Of a stretch of DNA of 64,000 bases, positions 31,561 through 42,708 are shown in pieces (within the stretch, counting starts at the first letter, position 1; each line of letters begins with the position of its first letter). The DNA lies in the NCBI GenBank assembly GCA_016271365.2, contig CM057452.1:1238975001-1239039000 (forward strand), read 5' to 3'. A program made the position numbers and the translations under genes. Source of the stretch: Neoceratodus forsteri. Lineage: Eukaryota; Chordata; Ceratodontiformes; Ceratodontidae. The notes below the pieces were generated by a model, which ran no database searches, had not been told where the DNA came from, and worked only from the letters and a program-made list of their open reading frames with translations.

Positions 31561-31732
31561 TTGGCCTTTGAAGCGTGCAGAAACGTCCAGGTCCAGAGAA
31601 GATTGCTGCTCCCAACCTCTGGAGGTAAGTATGGGGTAAGGAGGGTGCAAGGAGGTGGGTGCTCAGAGGGACGGTTGGGGTGGGGAGGGGTGGGGCAATG
31701 ATGTGCCAATTTCTGTTTTTCAGGTAAAAAAA

Positions 31733-31960
31733 GTGTGACTGGTGGGGGAGATATGTGCCAACACAGGGATTGGGCACCTTGATGTCAGCCTTCCAGGGAG
31801 TGTGTGATGGGTGGGAAGGGGGGATACATGCTGACATGGGGATTGGGCACCCAGATGTCAGCTTTCCAGGGAGTGTTTGACCGGTGGGGAAGGGGGATAC
31901 ATGCCGACATGGGGATTGGGCACCCCAATGTCAGCCTTCTGGGAAGTGTGTGGTGGGCCG
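31733..31960 (+). repeat. 67-74-bp minisatellite, three units
   Basis: Units start at about 31,733, 31,800, 31,872 and 31,946 (partial). Each has GTGTGNNNGGTGGGGNAGG, then GATACATGCYGACATGGGG, ATTGGGCACC and GATGTCAGCCTTCCAGGGA. Units two and three are the closest pair. A frame runs through the array but is repetitive. Confidence 0.9.
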
Positions 31961-32380
31961 CAGGAGCTGCTATATTTATTGAAATGTTTCACCAGGAAAG
32001 GCACACTAAACAAACTCCTTGCTTCTGAATCAAAGCTTGGTGGCAGGAGCCAGCTCTTGGCTGCAGGAGCTGAAAAAGTTCCAAGGTGGGGGAGGTGCCG
32101 CTGCAATGATGAAACTGTTTGTGATTGCAGCGGCACATTTCTTTCAAGTTTTTGGCTTTCTTTGAAGTTTCTGTCATCGCCAGCATGCTTACTGATTAGC
32201 GGTTGAGGGACGCATCCACTAAAGTGTCCCCTGCATTTGCCACAACACTGACACACCTCTGAAATGTGCTACTACCACATGATGTTGCTTGCGCATGTGC
32301 AAGCCAACATAAAAAGACTGATTCAGCCTCTTCGGTTACACTGCCCTTGTTAGTGAATCAATTTATACAGTATATTTATA
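31961..32380. other. No gene seen
   Basis: Unassigned; overlapping 65-130 residue frames on both strands, none with family resemblance. Confidence 0.4.
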
Positions 32381-32480
32381 GAAACATAGAATTTATCTGC
32401 AGAAGTAGACAGCTTGGCCCACCCCGTATTCCCAGATATGCCCTGCTAATTTGTCTCTGCATACCCTAACTGGTCTCCGG
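32381..32480 (-). mobile_element. LINE 3' UTR fragment
   Basis: GAAACATAGAATTTATCTGC with GACAGCTTGGCCCACC and CTGGTCTCCGGTGACCC is the antisense of a LINE 3' tail. It resembles the start of the fragment at 47,865 (GGAAACACAGAATTTGTTGA). Only the last ~100 bases are present. Confidence 0.65.
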
Positions 32481-33216
32481 TGACCCTCATATGAACATAT
32501 GAAATGACAGCAGAAACAGGCCTCATGGTCTATCTAGTCTGCTCAGTTGTGCAGCTAGCCCCTCAACTTGCAGCTGCCCCATCCTCCCCTCCTCATAACC
32601 ACCCCCCTCACTCTGTCCCGCCCTTTCTTAAATCTTCCTACTGCTCTACTCGATACCACCACCTTGGGCAGAGTGTTCCACTTATCTACCACCCTTTCTA
32701 TGAAAAAGTGTCTCCTGATTTCCCTCCTGAATCTCCCTTCCTATCTCAGCTGATGCCCTCTCATGTCCCTCCCCCTTCTGATCTGAAGAACCCCTTCTGT
32801 ATTAATCCTGTTAATGCCCTTTAGATACTTAAAAGTTTCAATCTTATCCTCCCATCCCTCCTTTCTTCCAGGGAATACATTTGTAGCTCTCCCAGTCTCT
32901 CCTCATAGGAGTTTCCCTCAAGTCCTTTTATCATCTTCGTTGCCCTATGCTGCACCCCCTCCAGCAATCGCATGTCCTTCTTCAGGAATGGACACAAGTA
33001 CTGCATGCAGTAGTCCAGGTGCGGCATGACCAGTGACCTGTACAGGGGTAGGATCACTTCTCTGTGCCTGGAGGAGATTCCCCTTGCTATGCACCCCAGC
33101 ATCTCATTTGCCTTTGTAGCTGCCTTCCTGCACTGATCTGAGTGGTTCATACTCCCAGTTATTAGTACCCCTAGATTCTTTTCCTCCACTATGCTTACCA
33201 ACTGTACCCCTCCCAA

Positions 33217-34025
33217 CTAATAATTCCTCCCTTGGTTCCTTGTTCCAAAGTGCAGTACCTTGCACTTCTTGGCATTGAACCCCAGCTGCCTTGTCTCCGA
33301 CCATTCCTGCAGTTTGGTCTGGTCTTCCTGTAGCCACCTCCACCCCTCCATGTCATCCACCATTGCACCAATCTTAGTATTGACTGTGAACAGACTGATC
33401 CTACTCTGGATCCCTTTTGAGATATCGGCTATGAATATCCCAAACAGCACCGGTCCCAATACTGAACCCTGGGGCACCCCACTCATAACATCCCTTGGGG
33501 ATGAGAGTTCCCCACCACCACCACCATTTGCTACCTACCCCTCAGCTAGTTGGTGATCCAGTTGCCCATTTTTGTCCCCACCGCAATGAATTCCAGTTTT
33601 CCTCGCAGCCACCCTTGTGACACTAAGTTAAAGGCCTTGCTGAAGTCCAAATATAGGATGTCCACTGCATGGACCCTGTCCAATTCCCTGTCAACCCAGT
33701 CATAGTACTCAACTAGGTTTGTCTGGCAGGATCTGCCCGATACAAAAATGTGCTGATGGCTGTCTTGGAGCCTATTGTCTTCCAGAAAGGTCACCAGTCT
33801 CTCTTTTAGGTTTGACTCGATGAGTTTCCCCACGATTGAAGCGAGACTCACTGGTCTGTTGTTGCCTGGATCATCCTTTGGGTCACTTTTATAAATGGGC
33901 ACCACATGGGCCATTTCTCCAGTCCTGTGGCATGCATCCTGTGTCCAGTGATGTACTGAACTGGTCTGCCAGTGGTCCTGCAAGGATCTCCACCAGCTCC
34001 CTAAGTACCCTAGGGTGAATGCCAT
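33217..34025 (-). pseudogene. LINE reverse transcriptase, broken
   Basis: Two overlapping frames. The first (34,025-33,546) has VVPIYKSDPKDDPGNNRPVS, SIVGKLIESNLKERLVTFLE, QTNLVEYYDWVDREL and YLDFSKAFNLVS. The second (33,486-33,217) has MSGVPQGSVLGPVLFGIFI and ISLFTVNTKIG, then LQEWSETRQLGFNAKKCKVL. One frameshift lies between them, and the catalytic FADD is lost. Confidence 0.88.
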
Positions 34026-34605
34026 CTGGCCCCAGCACCTTGTCCACCCTCAGTGCCCTTAGTCACTCCAGCACCCTGTCATCCATAATTCTGATATCAG
34101 TCACCCCAACCCCCCACCCTTCCCCTGGGGTATCTGCCCCCCTCTTTCCTTCATGAACACAGAGCAGAAGTACTCATTCAGTACCTCTGCCTGGTTCTCC
34201 CCCTTCTCTACCCACTCCCAATCTTTCTTATTCCTCACAATCTGGTCTTTGTTTCTTCATCTCTCACCAATGAATCGAAAGAAGTCCTTTTCCCTGTCCT
34301 TGATTCCCAGTGCCAGTCTCAGCTCTCTGGTAGCCTTGGCCACTCTGACTAGCCTATTAACCTCCCTGGACTTCTTTGTGTACTCGTCTTTGTACCCTTG
34401 CCCTCCTGATTTCCTAAGCCTCCAGAATGTTTTTCTCTTGGACCTCACCCCTTCCATTACCTCCCGAGTCGGCCAGCTCAGTTTCTTTGCTCTCCCCTTC
34501 TTACTCTGTGTCTTGGCGCAGGTCCCAGTAGCCTCTGCCAGCCCTTCCTTAATGATATTTCATTTTTGGCTGGCACTCATGCATGTCTGAATTCTCACCA
34601 GATGC

Positions 34606-35415
34606 TCAACCAAAATTTCCCCTTATCCTTTTAAAGTTCACTCCCTTAAAATCGATCACCCTGGTACCTGTTCCTCCTGTTATCCTTCCCATATTGAGTG
34701 TGAACCACACCGTATGATGGTCACTCCCAGCCAGGGGGTCCTCCACTCCCAGATCCCTTACAGCCTCCCAATTTTTTAATACCAGGTCCAGAGTCCTACC
34801 CTTCCTAGTAGGCTTTTGGACCAATTGCACCAGGAAACAGTCCTGAAATGCATCTAGTAATCTCTGCTTCTTTGCACATGTGGTGGTTGGGGTGTTCCAG
34901 TCCACCCCAGGGAGGCTGAAGTCCCCCACCACTGTGGTGTCCCCCTTCCTACAGACTCTTCTAGTCTGCTCAGCCAACTCCTTATCCAGGTCATCACCCT
35001 GAGTTGGTGGTCTGTACACTATCCTGACCCTCAGTGTCTTTCTTTTAGAGTCTTGAAACTGCATCCATAGGGCCTTTGTTCTGCCATCTACCTCCTCTTC
35101 TCTCATACACCTTATCCCATCCCTCACATAGATCGTCATTCCCCCTTTCCCCCTAATCCTGTCCTTTCTGAATATCCTGTACCCTGGGATCATCATATTC
35201 CAGTCCTGGTTATGGGTGGCCCATGCCTCTGTGATGGACGCAATACCCACCCTCCCCACAGCCAAGAGAGCCTGTAGTTTAGTAGATTTGTTACCTAAGC
35301 TTCTCAATTTCAGAAAGACCACCCTCCAACTTGTGTCTTTCTCTCCCCCACCCTGGTTTCCCCTGTCACAAACTCGCTTAGTCAGTCCGCCCTCTACTCC
35401 CAAAGTGCCAACCAC
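34606..35415 (-). pseudogene. LINE endonuclease, nearly full domain
   Basis: 269 residues open on the minus strand, covering almost the whole apurinic-type endonuclease. Motifs in order: FLKLRSLGNKSTKLQALL (N-terminal Asn), ITEAWATHNQD (catalytic Glu), IYVRDGIRC, RIVYRPPTQG, TTVVGDFSLPGVDWNT (GDFN, here with Ser for Asn), LAGSDHHTVWFTLN (catalytic SDH), then linker VIDFKGVNFKRIRGNFG. The Asn-to-Ser change would probably weaken activity. It runs without a stop for 810 bases, so this part has decayed less than its RT. Confidence 0.88.
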
Positions 35416-35430
35416 TGAGCATATGATTTG

Positions 35431-36600
35431 TATACAGTGAACAGATAAGGTAACCCTCTTGCCTGTTTTATGACTTCAAGTCACCTTAGTCTCAAGCTCT
35501 GGAAGGATCCAAACTGATAACCTCTTGTTAGCGTACCCAATTATCAGGATCAGATAATTCTGTCTTCGGGGGGTCAGATATCTTTGCCTATGGGCACCCA
35601 ACCAGGTCTTTCAAATGAACCCTTATAACTCTATGCAAGACTTTTAGAGAACTCTATCCATTTCCCAGTTTGGTATACAATAAGTCCATACACAGTGTTA
35701 CTTATAACCTTTAAAAGCTACACTTAAATAAAAAGAAATGTCAAGGCACTCCAGACAGTTCCGTTGAAAAAATATCTCTACTTTAAAATATCAAAACAGA
35801 ACAATAAATATAGAACAGATATATATATCCCAACACATACAGCCTTTAAACAAACAGGTAAAAAGTATAGTTCCTACAATTTATAACTTCAGACTAATCT
35901 TGTCTAAGGTCCTTACTTTCAGTGCTTTGATGGTCTCTCTTCTCTCAGTCAGAATATTGTCTTGTGTGTCTCTGAGGCTTGCTCAGTTGGATAAAAGAGT
36001 TCTAAGCTGGCCTCCTCTCTGAGATCATTAAACTCCACCTTGGTGTATTAAAAGTTATATGTTACCACACAGGATGTTCCAACAAGATTTAAAAAAAATG
36101 ATAAGTGACATACTCAATTTCCTCTCCTCAGGGTAACTGGTCAGAACTGGTTTTTATTCTGCCACACACACACACCCATAAACAGGTTCTGTGATGTCCT
36201 CCCAAGGCTTCCTGGGGAATGTGTATTTGACCTTCCAAATTCATCTGGATCCTGCCTGGCCTAGACATCAATCCTCTTCAATGTCCATTTTGGCTTCTCT
36301 CTGACACTCCTCCCCACAAGTCCTTCCTGGCAACTATGCAAGTCAAAGCATCTCCCTGAGGGCATTATGAATGGCTAATCTTATTTCCTGGGATGAAAGC
36401 AAATTGACAAGGTAATTGCACCCCAGATCTCTGCAGTTTAAAATACCTCCTGTCATTTGAACTTATCCCTGGGGGGTCTTGATGTGTCAGTTCCAGTAAG
36501 ACAGTAGTTTCCTCAAACTGACCGTCCCATCATATATTTTATATGTCATAAAAAAAATTAATACAGCACTCAAGCACTCAGAGCTGGCTGTCTATGTCAC
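35431..36600 (-). mobile_element. Possible solo LTR or other insertion in the LINE
   Basis: About 1.17 kb of AT-rich, non-coding sequence separating the LINE's ORF1 piece from its endonuclease. On the minus strand it starts near TGTGTGACATAGACAGCCAG and contains TATAAC/AATAAA-type words (GCAGAATAAAAACC). A tract GATCAGATAATTCTGTCTTC followed by GGGGGGTCA (about 35,543-35,577) resembles TTATCTGATTATCTGTCTTT with AGGGGGTCA at about 59,481-59,510. TG start and lack of coding suggest a solo LTR, but a target duplication was not found and the borders are approximate. Confidence 0.45.
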
Positions 36601-36965
36601 ACACCCCCTCCTAATCTCTCCTCATGTCCCCACCTCAAATACTTCTCTGACAGCTTGGGTGGTAGGCACGCTAGGCTCCCCACGCCGGGATCCCTGCCTA
36701 CTAGCTGTCCTCCTGCCATCCCCCACCTAGTTTCAATGTATCCTCGATGCTATGTAACCCTCCAACCATTGCTTTAATACCCATTTCACCTCCCTGCTCA
36801 GGTGCAGCCTATCCCCTGTATATAGATCCTTGTTTTTCCCAGGTACTGCCCTAGTCTCCCACTACCCTGTACCCCTTTGACTGATACTATTCCCCAGCCA
36901 TTTGTTGAACTCTCCAATCCTTTCTTTACATTCATTATTTGTGCAGGGTACCAGGAGAACCTCTG
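36600..36965 (-). pseudogene. LINE ORF1 SGNH-esterase C-terminal remnant
   Basis: Minus strand: VIFSEVLLVPCTNNECKERI, then EFNKWLGNSI, a frameshift, then YLGKNKDLYTGDRLHLSREV. In the SGNH/GDSL esterase domain of CR1-type ORF1 the last block carries a D-x-x-H pair, here D-R-L-H. The upstream S-G-N blocks are missing at the junction with the LINE at 36,966. ORF1 esterase has been proposed to help the RNP reach chromatin or membranes. This fragment lies just upstream (in sense) of the 1.2-kb insertion. Confidence 0.65.
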
Positions 36966-38445
36966 AAAAGATCACTGATTCCCTCCCTCCTTCCTGCCTA
37001 TTTTCTATTATACCTCTATGTTTATCCCACACATGCTTAAAGTCCCCCTCTTTTTTTGGCACCACGAGTTTCTCTAGCAGTCTGTTCCAGGCATCTACCA
37101 TCCTTTTAGTGAAGAAATATTTCCTCACATCTGTCTTAAACCCCTCCACTAGCTTCATCACATGTCCCCCTGGTACTGGTGCTTTTACTCATTTGAGAAA
37201 GGTGTCACTCCTGCACCATGTTCTCCCCTGTGAGGTGCTTGTAGTTCTCTATCATGTCACATCTCGCTCTTCACTCTTCCACAGTGCACATGTTGAGATC
37301 CCTCAGTCTCAACTCATAGGCCTTCTTGTGCAACCCATGCACCACTTTAGTTGCCCTCCTCTGAACTGTCTCCATCCTGTCTATGTCCTTTTCAGGTGCA
37401 GCCTCCAAAACTGTAAACAGTACTCCAGGTGGGGTCTCGCCAGCAAGTGATACAGTGGTAACACCACCTCCTTCCTCCTACTGGTGATACCCCTCCCTTT
37501 GCACTCAAGCATCCCACTACCCACTGCTTTTTCACACTGTCCTGCCACTTTGAGATCATCAGATAGGATAACCCCCACATTCCTTTCCTGTTTAGTAACT
37601 ATCAGTACCCCCCAAGTTACACTCAGCTCCTGTGCTCCTATGCCCTAAGTGCATAATTTTGCACTTATTTGTATGGAGCCCAAACTTCCATGCCTTTTAT
37701 CACTCCTCAGGTTTCCCAAGATCCCTGTGCATTCTCTCCATTGTCCACCCTATTGCAGATGTTGGTATCTGTAAAAAGGCATATCTTCCTTTCCAGTTCC
37801 TTTGACATTTCACTTAAGACATTGAAGAGGAGTTGTCCCATTACTGAGCTGTCTTGCACCCACAGGTCACTCTCCCATCACTAAAGTTAATGCCATTAAC
37901 CACCACCCTTTGTCTCCTATTCATTAACCAGCTTGTAACCCAATTCACGACTTTGGATACCACCTCTAGACTGCTCAGTTTTTGTACCAGTCTCCTGGGT
38001 GACATAGTGCCAAAGGCCATGCTAATGTTCAGATAGGCAATGTCCACTGCCCCCTCCTAATCTAATTCTCTTATACCCAGTCAAAGAAATCTATGAGATT
38101 TGCTTGGAATTACCTCCCCCCACCAAAGCTGTGCTGTCTGTGATCTTGCAGCCCATGGGATTCAAGATACTCTACCAGTCTTTCTTTCAGTAGGATTTGC
38201 ATTAATTTCCTTATCACTGAAATAAGACTGATTGGTCTATAATTGTCAACCTTCTCTCTACTGCCACTCTCTCTGAATGTAGAGAAACCACATTTGTGTT
38301 TCTCCAAGTTCACTGGAAACACTCCTGTTTTCAGTGAGCTGTTGAACAAGATTGTCAGTGATACAGCCAGCACCTTTCTGGGTTCTTTCATTAACCTTAG
38401 ATGTATCCTGTCTGGTCTCAGAGACTTGTCCACCTTCTGCCAGTA
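36966..38445 (-). mobile_element. CR1/L3-like LINE, lacking both ends
   Basis: Minus strand. RT begins near 38,433 with SLRPDRIHLRLMKEPRKV, runs through DNYRPISLISVIRKLMQILL (38,200), a decayed catalytic box (antisense of CTTTTTACAGATACC at about 37,770, reading FTDT), a VILSDDLKVAGQCEKAVG stretch (37,500) and a C-terminal VRKYFFTKRMVDAWNRLLEK with VVPKKEGDFKHVWDKHRG. It stops there and is joined directly to the ORF1 fragment of the neighbouring LINE, without a 3' UTR. 5' truncated inside RT. Confidence 0.82.
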
Positions 38446-38454
38446 TCAGGGCTG

Positions 38455-38700
38455 TAGTCAGTGTTCTTAAATCTCAGCAGGACTATACTTTTTCCATAGA
38501 CATGTTTCTCCAGCAGCTGTGCTGACCAGGGAGTGAAAATAAGAAGGTTGCAACTTTTGAATTTATTTATTTCTTTATTTTTGCCAAACTTACAGTGTGT
38601 GATGTACTGGGAGCAGTGTAAATTGTGCTTGTGACTATGTGGGTCAAGGTGAGGGGGTAGTGTGAGTGTCAGCTGTGGGTGGGTTTTGGGGGGGTGCAAA
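38455..38700 (+). repeat. Dispersed repeat, first of two direct copies
   Basis: GTCAGTGTTCTTAAATCTCA, TGAATTTATTTATTTCTTTA and GCAGTGTAAATTGTGCTTGT recur in the same order at 43,425-43,670. About 240 bases are shared at roughly 75%. The family is unknown; the T-rich centre resembles a transposon interior. Confidence 0.7.
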
Positions 38701-38819
38701 AATAAGGTGGAATTGCTCCCAGCAGGAAGTAATCAGCAAATTCTTATTGCTCTCCTTGACCCCTCTTGCTCAAAGAACATAGCAGATGAGTGATTTTTTA
38801 ACTTTAAAAAAAGAGTTGT

Positions 38820-39480
38820 ATAGCAGCTATAATGACCTAAGACATCTTCGTTATAGTCCAGTTAGAGATAAACTACAGCCCAGGACAACTTGGTTCAATA
38901 AAGAATGTAAAAAAATCAAATGCAACACTTACCAAATTTATAAGGAAAACTAAAACATCTGTGAATAAGAACAGGTTCTGGATACTCAACAGAGGAACGA
39001 AAGCATATAAACTCTTCTAAGAAAATAAAAAAGGAGTTTTACAACAAGCAGTGGAACAAGATGCTAATGATAATACTGAAGAAGGATTTAAAATCTTTCT
39101 GGCTCATGGCAGCCAAGGGTACAAACAACAGCAAGTTTGAAATCGATGGATATATTTCCCCTGATATATGGATTAAACATTATACAAATATCTTCTAAGA
39201 CCAAGACAGTAGACATAGTTGTGCTTTTTCTGAATGGCTGGTTAATAGGTCAAATGTCCCCCGATATGGAGAAGTGAAGTTTTCCTGGCTATTGCTATGC
39301 TGAAGAAGAAAAATAGCTCCTGGACCAGATCTTATTCCACCAAAGGTCTACTTGTTAAATCTAACAGTTTGGAGTAATGTTCTTCTGTCATTTTTTTATT
39401 TTGTCTATTAATAATAATTAGATACTAGAATCATGGAAAGGAGCAACAGTGGTATCTGTATATAACAAGCATCTGTCAAT
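38820..39480 (+). mobile_element. Non-CR1 LINE fragment, pre-RT and first RT block
   Basis: Plus strand: RPRTTWFNKECKKIKCNTYQ (38,880), RFWILNRGT-like spacing, then the block KKKNSSWTRSYSTKGLLVKS, or in the neighbouring frame APGPDLIPPKVYLLNLTVWS (39,315), and WKGATVVSVYKQ (39,440). PWFNKEC and GPDLIPP blocks occur in the I/L2-like non-LTR lineages rather than CR1. It may be the same lineage as the YADD fragment at 19,390-20,235. Badly decayed. Confidence 0.6.
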
Positions 39481-39696
39481 AACGGATGTTCACTACTGGT
39501 ATTGCTGTTGTACTGGATCTAAGGTGCAGATCTGTGTGCTGGAAGATTAATATGGGCTGGGCTGGGGGGCAATTGCAGTGTGGCAGCAACAGACATCAAT
39601 TACTTTTTTTTCTTTTTACAGTGTTTAAAAAAAATAAACTACAAGTGAGGGTTTTCTTTATTTCAGGTGGAGACACTGGGGAATTGGACACCACCA

Positions 39697-39956
39697 TTCC
39701 TTTATTTATTTATTTAGTTTTTGTTTACCGGGTAGGTGCACTAGCCAGAAAGACTATTTTCAGGCATGACCCGGGAGAGTACAAAGACAAACTTCAAGGA
39801 TTGGGAATAAACACATGCCACTGGCAAGGGCTAGGCTGGGTGTCTAGGAGGACAGAACACCAGTGCACAATAGGTCCTGGGATACTTCGCTTGGGCAGAC
39901 TCAATGGACTGCAGGTCCCCTTTTGCCATCATCTTCTATGTTTCTATGTTTCTATT
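39697..39956 (+). mobile_element. Dispersed repeat joined to a LINE 3' tail
   Basis: The first 85 bases match 133-215 (TTTATTTAGTTTTTGTTTAC, TGCACTAG, GACCCGGGA). The last 75 bases are a LINE 3' end: TTGGGCAGACTCAATGGACT, then TTTTGCCATCATC and (TTCTATG)n at about 39,927-39,950. The two parts may be one element. The 180-residue frame from 39,486 that covers this is spurious. Confidence 0.65.
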
Positions 39957-40763
39957 TTTCACTGCTGTCCTACCTCATATCTCTCATTTCTGTGTGTTAA
40001 CATGAGAGCTAGATCCAGTGTGATCTAGCCCCCAAATCAATTTGCATTAGCAAGAGGGAAGAAATTACATTGTTTGCCTGGCTGCCCAAGTCCCATTAGG
40101 TTGTGTAGAGATAAGTTTAACTTGTGTACCTAAAATATTTCAGTTAGAATGTGTGATGCTTTAGACATGACAGTAATCTGATATCCAAAGTATGTAAGGG
40201 TATAATTCCGGGGACCCAGGACATGAGGCATCCACCATGTGTCAGGACTCAAAAACAAAGAGAATCCTTGGGGGCAAAGTATGACCACAGTCATGCTGCA
40301 AAGGGGTGGTGAGCCTCTTCTGTCACCCCAGCTACAGCTGGCTACCATGATACAGGTATAGGTTAGACAGGGTTGTGTGTAAAACAAAAGGGTGGGAGTT
40401 TTGCACCTTGGCCACATGCCTTGAAGGGAAGGTGGGGAACAGTGAGAAGAAACCACAAAAGGGATAAGGGCATGCAGATTCCAAGCCATCAGTACAGGTT
40501 ATTTAGTTATTAAAATACAGCACTCCAGACAAGCTTGGCAAGCCACCCTTCATCTCCTTTCTTACAGTTACACCCTCACCCCAATACACTGGTCGCCTGC
40601 CTTGTCACTGCTCCATCACGAGCATGCTCAAATTAGCTTGGTGAGGGGAAGGGAAATGTCCATAGAAGAAAAAAGGAAAATGGGTGTCAGCAGGTTAATA
40701 AAAAGGAGAGAGAGGGAGGATGACAGCAGTGAGGATTGTCCAGTACTTACCAGGCCCGTAACC
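39957..40763. other. No gene seen
   Basis: Unassigned. A 119-residue minus-strand frame (40,130-40,489) has no motif I recognise. Confidence 0.4.
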
Positions 40764-40998
40764 AGCATCACCCTAGATCTCCTACAGTACCACAGACCCC
40801 TGATTGAATTAAAGGTGGGAGGGTACCTGTGAATGATGGAGCAGCATCACACTAGATCTCCTAGAGTACCACAGACCCCTGATTGAATTAAAGGTGGGGG
40901 GGTACCTGTGAATGATGGAGCAGCATTACCCTAGATCCTCTGGAGTACCACAGACCCCTAATGGAATTGAAGGGGGTGACTGTGAAACATGGAGCAGG
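40764..40998 (+). repeat. 79-bp minisatellite, three units
   Basis: Units start at 40,764, 40,843 and 40,922: AGCATCACCCTAGATCTCCT, AGTACCACAGACCCCTGATT and GAATTAAAGGTGGGAGGG. Units one and two are almost identical; the third is diverged and truncated. Confidence 0.92.
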
Positions 40999-42049
40999 CA
41001 ACCATGCAGATTAGGTTATAGTAAGAAATAAGACCACTGGAGCAAGTACAGTGTGTGCCCTCTAACTACATAGTAGTTTGGTGATTCTGTTAGCAGGGCC
41101 CCAGAAAAGACATCGATTGTACTGGATTAAACTAGAATAGCATACAGATCGTGACTGCAGACAGATTGGGTCATTAAACAGAAAATGCACATCTTAACCA
41201 AATTTCCGCAGAATTTATGCCAAAAACATGGTATGTAAAATAACTGAGTGGACATGCTTTTGAGAAGTATAACCTCAAATCAAAGGATACATTAGTTCAG
41301 TTCACTTTCTATAGTCAATGATTCTATATTGGTGCTGATTGAAGAAGTGGATTTGAGATAGTCACAGTTATGTGTTCATTGGCAGCTCAGAGGCTTGCTT
41401 GCACTTGTGAGCCCAGGAAGTAAGTTGTTGCTGTTAGGGTTGGATTATCTTTGATGAGATTCAGAACTGGCACAGTCTGAGCTGTTGATCCTGGGGAAGA
41501 CTCCCTTAAATATTGAACATGCAGTTCAGTTTGTGGGGAGACTTCTGTCATGCTGGAGTCATTCTTACTCACCGCTGCCTTAGGTCCTGTACTCTGCCTG
41601 GCAAATTTGTGTATTGGTTGTTCCTTTGCTGCCCTGCCCTTATGATTCCTTGATCTTTTCTTCTGCAACTGGTCTGGTGGGGCTACACTAGTGGAGGGCA
41701 TAGGAGAATACTAAGAGGTGTCCATGACCTGATACTTTTGCTCTGGGTAGTCTCAACTTAGCTGTTTGCCCTTGACTTCCTGCAGGACAGGATGTTCCAT
41801 GACTTGCAGGCAAATTTAGTACCCTCTAAGTGGTCTGTAAATTCATATTATACTCCATTGCTTTTTTTATCTTGAAAGTTTCAGGTATAACATTTTGCAT
41901 TTTACTCATACCTGCTGTAGAAAATGTATCAAAGGGGTGAAGGCAGCATGTGGTTTACTCACAGAAGTGGAAAAGTTTTGATAAATACAGTTTTGTGGCC
42001 ATGCCATATAAGTGAGCCCTTTTCCCTGGCTGTTTGTAAAATCAGTTCT
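40999..42049. other. No gene seen
   Basis: Unassigned. The 104-residue minus-strand frame at 41,387-41,701 is rich in charged and polar residues, but I see no conserved motif, so I leave it out as a gene. Confidence 0.4.
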
Positions 42050-42708
42050 TTAAAGAGAAGGTCCCCTCACCTTTTATTGTGTTTGCCTGTACAGCCTGAA
42101 GGCATGAACAATGATTGCCTCTATTGCAACCTCCTAATTTCATCAGGATTTTAATGTAAATGAAGGTACTTAAGTCTGATGTGAAAACCAGCTTGACACA
42201 TTGAAAAGGTCATGACATGTCTCCCGAGAGGCATCCTGGAATTTTATGATGCTTTAGTGCTAAAGCCTGCAAAAATTATACTGCATTAGTCACAGTTGTT
42301 GCTGTCCTCTGCAGTTCCTATGTTCTTGTCTTATGCTGACCATGAAACTTTACAAGGCATAATACATGCCCTGCTCTTTTCTGTAGTTTAAAGTGTATCT
42401 GAATTAGAAGAAAATGTTTTAGAGAATATGGGAACTTCACAGATGTATAACAGAACTGAATAAAAGTATAACCTCTTTTGGCTTGTGCAGTTATGCATCA
42501 TCAGCTCCCATGATGCCTTTCATGAGCGAGGTCATGACCTTTGCAATGGCAACAAACAGGTTTTCACACCATGATAAAACAGAGTAAAGTAACCTGATTC
42601 ATATTTAAATTAGGATTTAATTAGGGGGATGCAAGACAGGGAACCATTGTTCATGCCTACAAACTATAAAGACATACTGAAAATAGGTTGAGGGAACTCT
42701 CCCTTTAA
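42050..42708. mobile_element. TTAA-flanked foldback, T2/Kolobok- or piggyBac-like
   Basis: Left end TTAAAGAGAAGGTCCCC; right end in reverse TTAAAGGGAGAGTTCCC, both then reading TCA(A)CC. TTAA is the target of Kolobok and piggyBac elements, and the TTAAAGG start recalls the frog T2 group. The inverted arms are long: GGCATGAACAATGNTTSCCT, CCTAATTT, GTGAAAACC, AAGGTCATGAC and GGCATCNTGG match in reverse over about 240 bases per side. Nothing coding is left in 659 bases. Confidence 0.85.

Larger units (their letters stand above)
32487..36965 (-). mobile_element. CR1/L3-like LINE with ORF1 remnant, split by a 1.2-kb insertion
   Basis: Minus strand: ORF1 esterase piece (36,600-36,965), a 1.2-kb unrelated insertion (about 35,431-36,600), endonuclease (34,606-35,415), RT (33,217-34,470), C-terminal region and 3' end near 32,487 (antisense GAACATATGAAATGACAGCA). 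The RT motif reads SLFTVNTKIG in place of FADDTK, so it is dead. Subfamily differs from the 24.5- and 56.4-kb copies (AGSDHHTVWFTLN, VIDFKGVNF). It is the longest single LINE in the window. Confidence 0.8.

Noticed and set aside
39486..40028. 180-residue open frame on the plus strand
   Set aside because: It runs across a dispersed repeat and a LINE 3' tail (39,697-39,956), so it cannot be a conserved gene.
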